In this document: in pieces, positions 7,865 to 14,957 of the stretch
How the letters are laid out: each line of letters begins with the position of its first letter
How positions within the stretch are numbered: the stretch's first letter is position 1
From: a virus
DNA length: 22,797 nucleotides
IMG/VR virus record: IMGVR_UViG_3300032294_000887
Coordinates: 1-22,797 of that record
Strand: one strand, 5' to 3'
Notes under the pieces: generated by a model
What the model saw: the letters and a program-made list of their open reading frames with translations, nothing else
Databases searched by the model: none
What the model was told of the DNA's origin: nothing
Made by a program: the position numbers and the translations under genes

Positions 7865-7876
7865 GCAGAGCGGAGC

Positions 7877-8245
7877 ATGGCTGGAATAGTACCCATCCAT
7901 GAAACCATCCCGTCCGACCTTCTTAAGCCTATGCTTGAGGAGTTTCGGACGGGGTGGGAACTCCGTAAAGTGCAGGCCCATGCACAGAAGAAACTAATCG
8001 GGCAACTAAACCAGCAACTGCACAAGCACGTAGATGGCTTGGGGCAGTTATCCATGCGAATCCCAGTGGACTCCTACCACTACTGGGGCCAGCGTCTCGG
8101 GTATGAATGCTGGAGAGACAAGGATTTCGTCAAAGGATTCCTTAGAGACAACCCTGAGTGTAAGGTAAACTCCAAAGCGGAGAACACCACTCTGCTGGTG
8201 AACGGCACAAAAGGCCTGTTCGACCAGTTTGGTAGGGCAATTTAA
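7877..8245 (+). CDS. Small unrecognised protein after the capsid gene
   Basis: A 122-residue protein located 12 bases after the capsid stop and overlapping the next start by one base (TAATG). The N-terminal half is helical and charged (EEFRTGWELRKVQAHAQKKL, then Gln/His-rich). The second half is compact and aromatic (PVDSYHYWGQRLGYECWRD), with KDFVKGFLRDNPE after it. There are two cysteines and no membrane segment. The position between capsid and adaptor suggests a head-completion or decoration role, or a small conserved protein of the podovirus neck region, but I cannot name a family. GGAG ends two bases before the ATG, too close to be a normal ribosome binding site. Confidence 0.8.
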   Translation: MAGIVPIHETIPSDLLKPMLEEFRTGWELRKVQAHAQKKLIGQLNQQLHKHVDGLGQLSMRIPVDSYHYWGQRLGYECWRDKDFVKGFLRDNPECKVNSKAENTTLLVNGTKGLFDQFGRAI

Positions 8246-8991
8246 TGCGTACCATCAACTTCAGCGAAATCCTGCATACCTCCCTGCAACTCTGCGGGTT
8301 GGACAGGAACCTGACGACCACCGACAGGTTCGCTACTGTTAGGGATTTTGCCTCCAGACGCATGCAAACTGTCTGGGAACAGCATGAATGGCCTGAACTT
8401 AAGAAGTTCCAGCAGTGCCCGACGGGCATTGTCAGCGAACGCAACAAGGTAATCCTTCCTGCTGACGTCGGTCAGGTGCTGGCCGTGTGGACAAAGGACC
8501 CACTTGCACACAATTCCATCGAAAAGGACTTCGTTCTCAACGGAAGCGACTGCTTCCTGATGAACAACCTAGACCAGAACGTATGGGTCGAGTACAGAAG
8601 CGACGCTCCCAAGTTGTTTGGGGAGCCTTGGGACACCGCAGTGTCCTACAAAAAGGGTGCACAGGTCTATTTTGATGCTGGCAGTGCGACCAGTTCGCTG
8701 GTACCTGTAAGTGGAAGTCCCGTACAGGGCAATTTTTATGAATACACTGGTGAATCGCCTTCGGGCACTGGCTCAATCCCTACTCTCGGCTCTTGGCAGA
8801 TTGTTCAAATCCCAAGACTGTTCGGCTCCTACCTCATCCACGGAGTTCACGCTGACTACCAGCGTTCGCAGGGTCAGACGGAACTCGCCCAAGCCGCAGA
8901 AGCGGACGCACAAACGGCACTCGACCAAGCCCTCGACCAAGTCCTCAGGCAACAGGGCCAAGTAAGACGCATCAATTTCAGAAACTACTAA
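8245..8991 (+). CDS. Head-tail adaptor-like protein with a CBM-like insert
   Basis: A 248-residue protein. Residues 5-55 (helical, with RDFASRRMQTVWEQHEWPEL) and 190-235 (SYLIHGVHADYQRSQGQ followed by an Ala/Gln/Leu helix) have the look of podovirus adaptor proteins, which bind the portal and carry the nozzle; the W-x-x-x-x-WPEL element is typical in my experience. Between them, residues 129-188 look like a separate small beta module: WDTAVSYKKGAQVYF, then GNFYEYTGESP, then WQIV. That is the pattern of CBM5/12-type chitin- or cellulose-binding modules (W-x-x-x-x-x-Y-x-x-G-x-x-V, F-Y-x-Y-T, W). The start is set by the TAATG overlap. The adaptor role is an inference from place and pattern; the insert is discussed as a finding. 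Confidence 0.7.
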   Translation: MRTINFSEILHTSLQLCGLDRNLTTTDRFATVRDFASRRMQTVWEQHEWPELKKFQQCPTGIVSERNKVILPADVGQVLAVWTKDPLAHNSIEKDFVLNGSDCFLMNNLDQNVWVEYRSDAPKLFGEPWDTAVSYKKGAQVYFDAGSATSSLVPVSGSPVQGNFYEYTGESPSGTGSIPTLGSWQIVQIPRLFGSYLIHGVHADYQRSQGQTELAQAAEADAQTALDQALDQVLRQQGQVRRINFRNY

Positions 8992-8992
8992 A

Positions 8993-9292
8993 ATGTCTCA
9001 CATTCACCAGCCCCAAAACATTCCCAACGTCGATGTGACTGTGTTCAACAGCATCGGCACCAAGGTCAAAGTGCTCGACGCAGTCAGAAACAGACGTGTT
9101 TTCGGCATCGTCAACACGTCGAACGACACTCTTCTCAACTTCTACCTTCAGCCTAATGGTGCTGGCTCTCCTATCGTGCTTTCTCACGAAAAGAACTTTA
9201 ACAAGCATGACGGCGGCTCGTTCGAACTGAACGGCTACAATGGTGAAGTCTGGGTAGATGGCGAAGGATACGTCTATCACTACGCACAGTAA
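8993..9292 (+). CDS. Small beta-rich virion protein, unrecognised
   Basis: A 99-residue protein starting one base after the adaptor stop and overlapping the next start by one base. It has alternating hydrophobic/polar residues typical of beta strands (VDVTVFNSIGTKVKVL, RRVFGIVNTSNDTLLNFYL), ends with GEVWVDGEGYVYHYA, and has no cysteine, signal peptide or membrane segment. Such compact beta domains serve as capsid decorations or tail attachment modules in phages. The position at the start of the appendage genes makes a base or linker for the following repeat protein plausible. The family is not recognised, and the coding call is firm from the tight junctions. Confidence 0.78.
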   Translation: MSHIHQPQNIPNVDVTVFNSIGTKVKVLDAVRNRRVFGIVNTSNDTLLNFYLQPNGAGSPIVLSHEKNFNKHDGGSFELNGYNGEVWVDGEGYVYHYAQ

Positions 9293-10689
9293 TGCCGTTC
9301 AAGGGCGACTTGAGACTAGGTGGCCCTCACGACAACGAGGCTCGCCTCAACGGAAGTTCTGACGGACCCTCCGTGCCTGCCGCAGGGACTGTTATGGGTT
9401 CTGAGCAGAGGCCCATTACTGTTTCAGTAGCGGTGTCGGTTTACCACCCCGAGCAGGGGAATGTGAACGTCCAAATAGGGACTGGCGTATTCAACTTGTT
9501 GGCTGACGGGCAGGGCGGAACTTATGAAGTGCTCGGGACGGCTGTTTACGTCCCCTCTGGCGAGTGGGTCGGACCAAGACTCGACGACGTAGAGCCGAAT
9601 ACTGGTCAATACTACGACGGAAGTGACTATTGGTCTTACCAAAACGGACGATACTCCGTGTCTAGGTACATTTCTAACGGCGTCGGCGGCGTGACTTTCG
9701 GGCAATACGCAGAGACGTATGGAGATTACTTTGCATACGGGACGCCAGTAACTGGGGCACCTGAGTACGAAATTACTCACCAAACGTCTGAACACCCGCA
9801 GACCATGGAGCAAATACCCAACGGAAGGTACAACTTCAATACGCTAGAATGGGACGGAACTGGCAATATCTACATGGGAACTGGAGGCATGAATGTTGGC
9901 GGCAACTTCTATCCAAACGGCACACTTCAATCTGACGCAAGCGACACGCATGTAGAAGTCCCAGAGTACTCTGGCAATTACTACTTTGACGGCAACGACA
10001 ACAGGTACGAGTGGGACGGAAACGGAAACATCGTTTTCCGATACAGCGGCCTGCATCCGTACGGAACCTACATCACTAACTACGGAGACAACAATTACTA
10101 CTGGAATGGTAGCGGTGGTTTCTATTCTGAGTACTCGGGCTCTAGTGGCGGCGGAGGCACGGGGTACCCCCCGAGCGGAGAATCCACTGGGAACGGCTCC
10201 TCTACCCCGATTTACGTCTGGGTATCGAACTTGGCGGCTAATTACCAAGTCGGTACGAATGACTGCGTCGAATACCACGACGGAAACGGAAGCACCTACA
10301 CTTCCTGCACAAACAATTACTACTCTTACGGGACGTGGCTAGCGAACGACAGTAGCAACAATTACTACTCCGACGGCACTGGCTCCTACTACTCAGAGTG
10401 GTATGACAGCACTGGTGGCGGGGGGTTTTCTACTGGACCAACTGGAAACACTTCCAGCGGCACTAACTACCTGTACATCCCAGAGGTTGGCAACAACTTT
10501 GAAAACGGAACATACTACAGCACGGAGTACAACGACGGAATGGGTGGTACCTACTGGGAGACTACGTACTCATACCAGCCCTACGGGTACAACTTTACGT
10601 CTGTAATCACGGGGTATGACGAAGGAATGATGCAGGACGTCTACAGTTACTACAACTCTGACGGAAACGGCTCTTACTACGCATCCTGA
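9292..10689 (+). CDS. Repeat-built Gly/Tyr/Asn-rich virion protein, likely tail fibre or surface appendage
   Basis: A 465-residue protein dominated by Gly, Tyr, Asn, Ser and Asp. After a short N terminus (about 1-40) and a beta-like region, a core motif [DN]G-x-G-[GSN]-x-[YFV] recurs at residues 72, 129, 188, 242, 272, 330, 361, 415 and 457. The last six are organised as three larger units of about 85-90 residues, separated by Ser/Gly/Thr linkers (for example SGSSGGGGTGYPPSG). Aromatic residues alternate with small ones, suggesting a repetitive beta structure exposed on the virion. It lies between tail-type genes and just before a Cys-rich repeat protein. Host-receptor or polysaccharide contact is an inference. 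There is no enzyme motif. Both starts and stops are one-base overlaps. Confidence 0.82.
   Translation: MPFKGDLRLGGPHDNEARLNGSSDGPSVPAAGTVMGSEQRPITVSVAVSVYHPEQGNVNVQIGTGVFNLLADGQGGTYEVLGTAVYVPSGEWVGPRLDDVEPNTGQYYDGSDYWSYQNGRYSVSRYISNGVGGVTFGQYAETYGDYFAYGTPVTGAPEYEITHQTSEHPQTMEQIPNGRYNFNTLEWDGTGNIYMGTGGMNVGGNFYPNGTLQSDASDTHVEVPEYSGNYYFDGNDNRYEWDGNGNIVFRYSGLHPYGTYITNYGDNNYYWNGSGGFYSEYSGSSGGGGTGYPPSGESTGNGSSTPIYVWVSNLAANYQVGTNDCVEYHDGNGSTYTSCTNNYYSYGTWLANDSSNNYYSDGTGSYYSEWYDSTGGGGFSTGPTGNTSSGTNYLYIPEVGNNFENGTYYSTEYNDGMGGTYWETTYSYQPYGYNFTSVITGYDEGMMQDVYSYYNSDGNGSYYAS
9469..10686 (+). repeat. Diverged coding repeats in the Gly/Tyr-rich protein
   Basis: Residues 60-465 contain at least nine copies of a DG-x-G-type core. 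The clearest larger units pair two cores about 30-42 residues apart (242/272, 330/361, 415/457), each with a central Y-x-x-Y-G element (HPYGTY, YSYGTW, QPYGYN). DNA identity between units is low, so this is an old protein-level repeat rather than a recent duplication. Confidence 0.7.
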
Positions 10690-11750
10690 TGCCTCTGAGG
10701 AAATACAATGCAATTAGGGCTTCTGACCGAGCCACGCATACGTCGAACGGATTCATCATTCCACGTATTAAGAACTCCTACAGGCCTCCAAACCCTCCAC
10801 CCCCTCCGCCTCCTCCATGTCCAGAGAGTGGAACTGAAATAGGCGAACCAATTATCACGGACTTCATGTACGACGCAGGTTGTGGCCCTGTAAAAATCGG
10901 AGAAACCCGCATCCAAACTGTTGCAGATGGGCAGTGTGGGTTTATGGAGGAAACCACGAATGAGTGTAGCGTAGGCGACTTTGCTAATTGCAACGGATTA
11001 ATCTACTCGTCTGACGCTCAGTGCAACGTTACCAGCAGGCCTGCCTGCCCAGATGAAGGAACTGTCATTTCTCAGCGTACCACTGGAGACATCATGTACG
11101 ACGCAGGGTGCGGCCCTGTCCAGATTGGCTACACTTACGAAACAATCGTGGCAGATGGGCAGTGCGGAGAAAGGGTGGAAACTTTCAATGAGTGTAATGT
11201 TGGTGATTTCACCACCTGTAACGGGATGGTGTACTCGTCTGACTTGCAGTGCAACGTGACTAGCAGGCCAGAGTGTTCAGCAGATGGAACTGTTATCTCC
11301 CAAAGAACCACTGGAGACGTAATGTACGACGCAGGTTGTGGACCTGTCCAGATTGGATACACGTATGAAACCATTGTGGCAGATGGGCAGTGCGGAGAAA
11401 GGGTGGAAACTCACAGCGAGTGTAGTGTGGGAGATTTTACCACATGCAATGGATACATTTACTCGTCAGACTCAGAGTGCAACGTGACCAGTAGGCCAGA
11501 GGAGCCACCTCCCCCTGAATGCCCTGAAGGTTATTACTGGGACGGCACTAGTTGCGTGCCAAACAATCCTCCACCCCCTGATTGTGGTGCTGGCTACTAC
11601 TGGAATGGCACTGAGTGTGTGCCAGAAAACACTAACTGTGGCGAAGGCTACTACTGGGATGGCACTCAATGCGTACCCAACAACCCTCCCCCTCCCGACT
11701 GTGGCGAAGGCTACTACTGGGATGGCACTAGTTGCCAGCCTAACCCTTAA
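10689..11750 (+). CDS. Cys/Pro-rich repeat protein, likely virion surface appendage
   Basis: A 353-residue protein in four parts. Residues 1-32 are basic and may attach it to the virion. A proline run follows (PPNPPPPPPPPCPE, 33-46). Three tandem 76-residue repeats fill 48-123, 124-199 and 200-275, each with MYDAGCGPV, VADGQCG, EC, CNG, and CNVTSRP. The C terminus (278-349) has four small modules C-x-x-GYYW[DN]GT-x-C spaced 18-21 residues apart, two of the joins being NNPPPPDC. Cysteines are conserved in every unit and suggest disulphides or metal sites formed outside the cell. There is no signal peptide, so it is a virion component rather than a secreted one. It starts on a TGATG overlap with the preceding appendage gene. 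The function is not recognised; adhesion is an inference. Confidence 0.82.
   Translation: MPLRKYNAIRASDRATHTSNGFIIPRIKNSYRPPNPPPPPPPPCPESGTEIGEPIITDFMYDAGCGPVKIGETRIQTVADGQCGFMEETTNECSVGDFANCNGLIYSSDAQCNVTSRPACPDEGTVISQRTTGDIMYDAGCGPVQIGYTYETIVADGQCGERVETFNECNVGDFTTCNGMVYSSDLQCNVTSRPECSADGTVISQRTTGDVMYDAGCGPVQIGYTYETIVADGQCGERVETHSECSVGDFTTCNGYIYSSDSECNVTSRPEEPPPPECPEGYYWDGTSCVPNNPPPPDCGAGYYWNGTECVPENTNCGEGYYWDGTQCVPNNPPPPDCGEGYYWDGTSCQPNP
10830..11513 (+). repeat. Three tandem 228-bp coding repeats
   Basis: The units are 10830-11057, 11058-11285 and 11286-11513, each exactly 76 codons. Units 2 and 3 are about 90% identical in protein but differ at many silent positions, while unit 1 is more diverged. 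The five cysteines and the motifs DAGCGPV and CNVTSRP are kept in all three. Confidence 0.9.
11520..11735 (+). repeat. Four Cys-GYYW-Cys micro-repeats with PPPP spacers
   Basis: Modules with Cys pairs 11 residues apart lie at residues 278-289, 299-310, 317-328 and 338-349 of the protein. Each reads C-x-x-GYYW-[DN]-GT-x-C. Pro-rich spacers separate modules 1/2 and 3/4, and VPENTN separates 2/3. This kind of short aromatic Cys module is common at the ends of extracellular and phage adhesins. Confidence 0.85.
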
Positions 11751-11752
11751 CC

Positions 11753-13138
11753 ATGCCTAGAGAAATTAAACCAGACGGCGACCTGAGATTCGAAGGATTC
11801 GCATCCTTCCCAAACAGTGCTTCCTTTCCCCCAGAGTCTGGGATGGTTGAGTACTCTGAGAACATGGAGTTTAATGAAGGTGTTGCCATGCCTAGGCTTG
11901 GTAGCGTCCTCGCTGGAACCGCTGGTGCGGCCATTGAGTACGCTTGTGCCGCCTCATCTACCAACGGGGACAGCATTCTGCTTTGGGGTGCCAACCAAAG
12001 ATTCAACTGCGACACTGGAGTGTTCACTTCGGTCAATCTGGCGGCTAAGCAAAAAGCCCGTGGTCAGGGGTATCAAGACGCACTGACCATGGAGACGGCA
12101 GATACGGACTTCGTCGCTGGGGCAAACATCGTCGAGCGGCTGGTTACGGCAAAAGGGGATAAACTTAAGTTCTCACTCTACTCTGGGAATCAGCCATACG
12201 AGCCAGATTCGGCTTATCTTGTTCAGGGGACGTACGACTCTATTCAGGCAATCGAGCCAGACATGAACGCCATGCTGGTTTTTGGCAAAAGGAGCATCTA
12301 CTCTGTTGCGGCTGGACTCGGCAGACAGGCAAACGTCAACAGATTGCCGAATCCTCAGGTGTTCCACCAGATTCAGAAGATTGCATCTCACGACGGATTG
12401 GCCGCAAAAGACGGAATCTGCCGACTGGGCCCTCAAGTGTTGTTCATGGACACGGACGGAATCAAGGTCGTAAAGTACTCTGGAGGCAGAAACGAGTACC
12501 AAGATGGTTCTTCTCCGATTACGTTCCTGATTCAGGACATCATTGACCTGATTGACTCGTCTAAACTCGGCCAAATTACTGCGGCTTCATGTCAGGGTCG
12601 TTGCTACTTCACGCTTCCGTTGCTCGCCCCGTACAACAGGACTGTCGTCTTGGCCCTAAACCTCACTAATAAGAACCCTCTGGAGTCTATCTACGTTTAC
12701 CCGCAGTCAATAGACGCCGTCGTGTCTGCAAGAAAGGACGGGAAGATGAGACTCTGGGGTGTGAACTACGGAATGGGACGCATCTACCTGCTTAACGAAG
12801 GTAGCACGGACAATGGCTCGGCCATCGTTGCGAAAATCCGTAGCCGTAGTTACATGTTCCAGTCCCACTCAGAAAAGAAGTATGACGAATGCTTCCTGTC
12901 GCTAGACACAAAAGGCCATGCCGAAGTAGAAATGAACTTCATTTCCGTAAATCCAGACGGGAAGTGGCTCATGGATAAGTTCTCCGCTAATCTTGGAACT
13001 GCTGTTAGACGTGCTTTGACCAACAAAAAGTCGATGAGCGGCAAGTTGGAAATCGTTGTTAAATCTGGTAGGCCTTGCATCTACAGCATAGGTTTGGAGG
13101 CCTCAATTGTCGGTAAGTCTATTTTCTCGTCGTTCTGA
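11753..13138 (+). CDS. Tail nozzle-like structural protein
   Basis: A 461-residue protein. The N-terminal part has SENMEFNEGVAMPRLG (residues about 35-50), a pattern I associate with tail nozzle or tail-tubular-B-like proteins of podoviruses, where an ENM-x-F-x-x-G-x-x-x-x-R-x-G element starts a beta-propeller-like platform. The body is mostly beta strands with repeated short hydrophobic segments (NAMLVFGKRSIYSVAA, GPQVLFMDTDGIKVVKY, GRCYFTLPLL, KMRLWGVNYGMGRIYLL). Such proteins form the tube below the adaptor and can hold fibres. The length is shorter than T7 gp12 but near other podovirus nozzles. It starts two bases after the previous stop and ends on a TGATG overlap. Confidence in the name is moderate; the structural role is likely from place and character. 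Confidence 0.65.
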   Translation: MPREIKPDGDLRFEGFASFPNSASFPPESGMVEYSENMEFNEGVAMPRLGSVLAGTAGAAIEYACAASSTNGDSILLWGANQRFNCDTGVFTSVNLAAKQKARGQGYQDALTMETADTDFVAGANIVERLVTAKGDKLKFSLYSGNQPYEPDSAYLVQGTYDSIQAIEPDMNAMLVFGKRSIYSVAAGLGRQANVNRLPNPQVFHQIQKIASHDGLAAKDGICRLGPQVLFMDTDGIKVVKYSGGRNEYQDGSSPITFLIQDIIDLIDSSKLGQITAASCQGRCYFTLPLLAPYNRTVVLALNLTNKNPLESIYVYPQSIDAVVSARKDGKMRLWGVNYGMGRIYLLNEGSTDNGSAIVAKIRSRSYMFQSHSEKKYDECFLSLDTKGHAEVEMNFISVNPDGKWLMDKFSANLGTAVRRALTNKKSMSGKLEIVVKSGRPCIYSIGLEASIVGKSIFSSF

Positions 13139-14058
13139 TGACTACTCCTAACCCCAATCCTTACTCGTACCCTCCGTACCCTAATCAGTCGTACGTATCG
13201 GTCCATTCCATGGACCTTCAGGGTGTCGGTGCTGGGTTCTACATCCAAGAGATGAAGAACCTGAATACGACGATTGATAATTCGACCACTCCTCCGACTG
13301 TAACAACGACGGATACGTACCCTGCTGGTACGAGTTGGGTGCGTGGTGCAAAATACCAAATCTGGAGAGGTTCTTGGGGGCAAGTCTGGGTTCCTAGTAA
13401 GACGCCTCCCTACAACGTTACGTCCAGTAGTGGTTCTGGCTGGCCGCTTTGCTTCGCAACTCTCGGGGAGGCACAACTCGCATTGTCCCAATCCGTGTAT
13501 TCCCAGCCAGAGGGATACACGTTCTGGGGACGCAATCCGAGATTTGAAATCGCCCAGACCATAGAAGCCTACAACGCCAATGCAGAGGAATTTGCCGAAG
13601 CAGACGGGAAGGTGACAACTCACCTTACCTCTAGGGCATTAACTTCGGCTAACTCAATTTTCGGGTATTACTCGGCAAAACTCGTCAATCAAGACAGTAA
13701 CAACCAGTACGTACTAGGCCTGAGTGCGGCGAGCGGTGGCGGACAGAATACGACCTATCTTGCCAACTCCCTCTCCGTGCAACAACTGGTAGACGCCGCT
13801 GACAAGGCCCTAGCATCCGCTCAGGGAATCCCAATCGTGGTTCCGTTCGAGTCTCCGCTTATCTCTGATTCTCATGCCTCAGCCGTTGAGGCAAAGAACG
13901 CTGGGGAAATCCGTGACCAGCAAATCAGACAAACTATCGCTTCCGCAGGTGGCGTCCAGCAAGGCTGGGACATTGCAAACCAGAGAGCCTATGACTGGGA
14001 GGGTGCCTCCATCGTTATGGGTGCATTCGGACAGAAAGCCGCCGCCGCACAGACTTAA
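13138..14058 (+). CDS. Unrecognised virion protein
   Basis: A 306-residue protein. The N terminus is Pro/Asn/Tyr-rich (NPNPYSYPPYPNQSYV), followed by a beta-rich region with Thr/Ser stretches and several Trp residues (SWVRGAKYQIWRGSWGQVWV) up to about residue 130. The rest is helical with Ala, Gln and Asn (FEIAQTIEAYNANAEEFAEA) and ends AAAAQT. Residues 50-130 could be an exposed beta domain, and the C-terminal half looks like a core-type helical protein. It sits between the nozzle-like gene and the internal-protein-like genes, so it may be a tail or internal protein. No catalytic motif is seen and the family is not recognised. Confidence 0.78.
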   Translation: MTTPNPNPYSYPPYPNQSYVSVHSMDLQGVGAGFYIQEMKNLNTTIDNSTTPPTVTTTDTYPAGTSWVRGAKYQIWRGSWGQVWVPSKTPPYNVTSSSGSGWPLCFATLGEAQLALSQSVYSQPEGYTFWGRNPRFEIAQTIEAYNANAEEFAEADGKVTTHLTSRALTSANSIFGYYSAKLVNQDSNNQYVLGLSAASGGGQNTTYLANSLSVQQLVDAADKALASAQGIPIVVPFESPLISDSHASAVEAKNAGEIRDQQIRQTIASAGGVQQGWDIANQRAYDWEGASIVMGAFGQKAAAAQT

Positions 14059-14063
14059 CCAAC

Positions 14064-14957
14064 ATGCAATTCAACTTCCTAGGAGGACAGTCCCAAAGGG
14101 ACACGCTCGCCGCCGCATTGGGCCAAAGAAACCCAGTCTTGGAGGCACAACTCGAGTTTAACAAGAACGCCTTTACGACTGGCGTACAAGGTGCTGGTCA
14201 GACCATGCGTACGGCCATGAGTCTCGCACAGCAACAGAAGGATTCCTTGCTTAGAAACAAGACCGCCAGAGAGGAAGGCGAACTCAACAGGGCGAGTGCC
14301 ATGGATACCCTCACCAAGAGGATGGAGTTCGACAAGAGCCAAGCCGCCGAGGCTACCGCTCAAAGGCAGGCCGAAATCGAGGCTGGCATTGCCCAGCGAA
14401 AGATTGAAAGAGAGGAAGCCTCCGCCCTGAGAAGAGAAGAGGAGGACGCTAAGAGGGCGGCCAGAAAAGCCGACCTTGATGACGCCAGAGCAAGGGACAA
14501 GGAAGAGTACGATAGGCGTCTTGCCGAAGCCGTTAAAGCCAAGGACGCCGCCGCCAAAGGCAAATTTGCCGCCGTCCTCAACTCTTACAACCAAGAGTTG
14601 GGACTCAACGACGATGACCACAAGTTTGACGACTGGGAGGAAGAAGATGTAGACATCAAGACCCCAAGCGGAGAAATCGTTGGACAAAGAAAGCGTAAAT
14701 TCAGCAAGACTAGGAGGGCCATGGAGAAGCACAGGGATGACCTGCTCGCCTCAATCAACGCAACCACTGACCCGAACGAAAGAACCGCTTTGGTCGAAAG
14801 CATCATCAACGATAAGAAACTTATTTACGGAAACGTTAGGGGCGTTCTAGACGGAAACTGGAACAAGAAACAAAAGGCCAAAACAACCAAGGCCACCGAG
14901 GACGGCGTAGACCCAGCCTCCGTAGCCCGTAGACTTTCTGGAGGAGGAAAATCCTAA
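14064..14957 (+). CDS. Coiled-coil internal virion protein candidate
   Basis: A 297-residue protein. Residues about 45-165 form one very long charged helix, rich in Ala, Glu, Arg, Lys and Asp (for example QRKIEREEASALRREEEDA), almost certainly a coiled coil. An acidic stretch follows (DDDHKFDDWEEEDVD), then basic segments (GQRKRKFSKTRR), and the end is Gly-rich (RRLSGGGKS). It has no membrane segment. Long helical proteins in this place in podoviruses are ejection proteins (the internal core of T7-like phages), which is my inference. There is no Shine-Dalgarno before ATG 14064. The Gly/Gly-encoding C terminus doubles as the strong Shine-Dalgarno of the next gene. Confidence 0.75.
   Translation: MQFNFLGGQSQRDTLAAALGQRNPVLEAQLEFNKNAFTTGVQGAGQTMRTAMSLAQQQKDSLLRNKTAREEGELNRASAMDTLTKRMEFDKSQAAEATAQRQAEIEAGIAQRKIEREEASALRREEEDAKRAARKADLDDARARDKEEYDRRLAEAVKAKDAAAKGKFAAVLNSYNQELGLNDDDHKFDDWEEEDVDIKTPSGEIVGQRKRKFSKTRRAMEKHRDDLLASINATTDPNERTALVESIINDKKLIYGNVRGVLDGNWNKKQKAKTTKATEDGVDPASVARRLSGGGKS
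14942..14947 (+). promoter_or_regulatory. Shine-Dalgarno for the gene at 14957
   Basis: AGGAGG with 9 bases before ATG 14957 is the best ribosome binding site in the window. It is embedded in the Gly-rich C-terminal codons of the preceding gene. Its presence shows that this phage uses Shine-Dalgarno initiation at least sometimes, and it fixes the start of the next gene together with the TAATG overlap. Confidence 0.7.

Noticed and set aside
6521-7981. A 486-codon open frame on the minus strand, longer than the capsid gene it covers
   Set aside because: It lies wholly antisense to the strongly supported capsid gene. The strong codon bias there (few TTA, CTA and TCA codons) removes antisense stops. 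The product is Val/Asp/Gly-rich without domains, and no other gene here is on the minus strand.
10830-11513. Repeats as a diversity-generating retroelement target or CRISPR-like array
   Set aside because: The repeats are in-frame coding units of 228 bp without spacers. No reverse transcriptase or adenine-specific variation is seen in the window.
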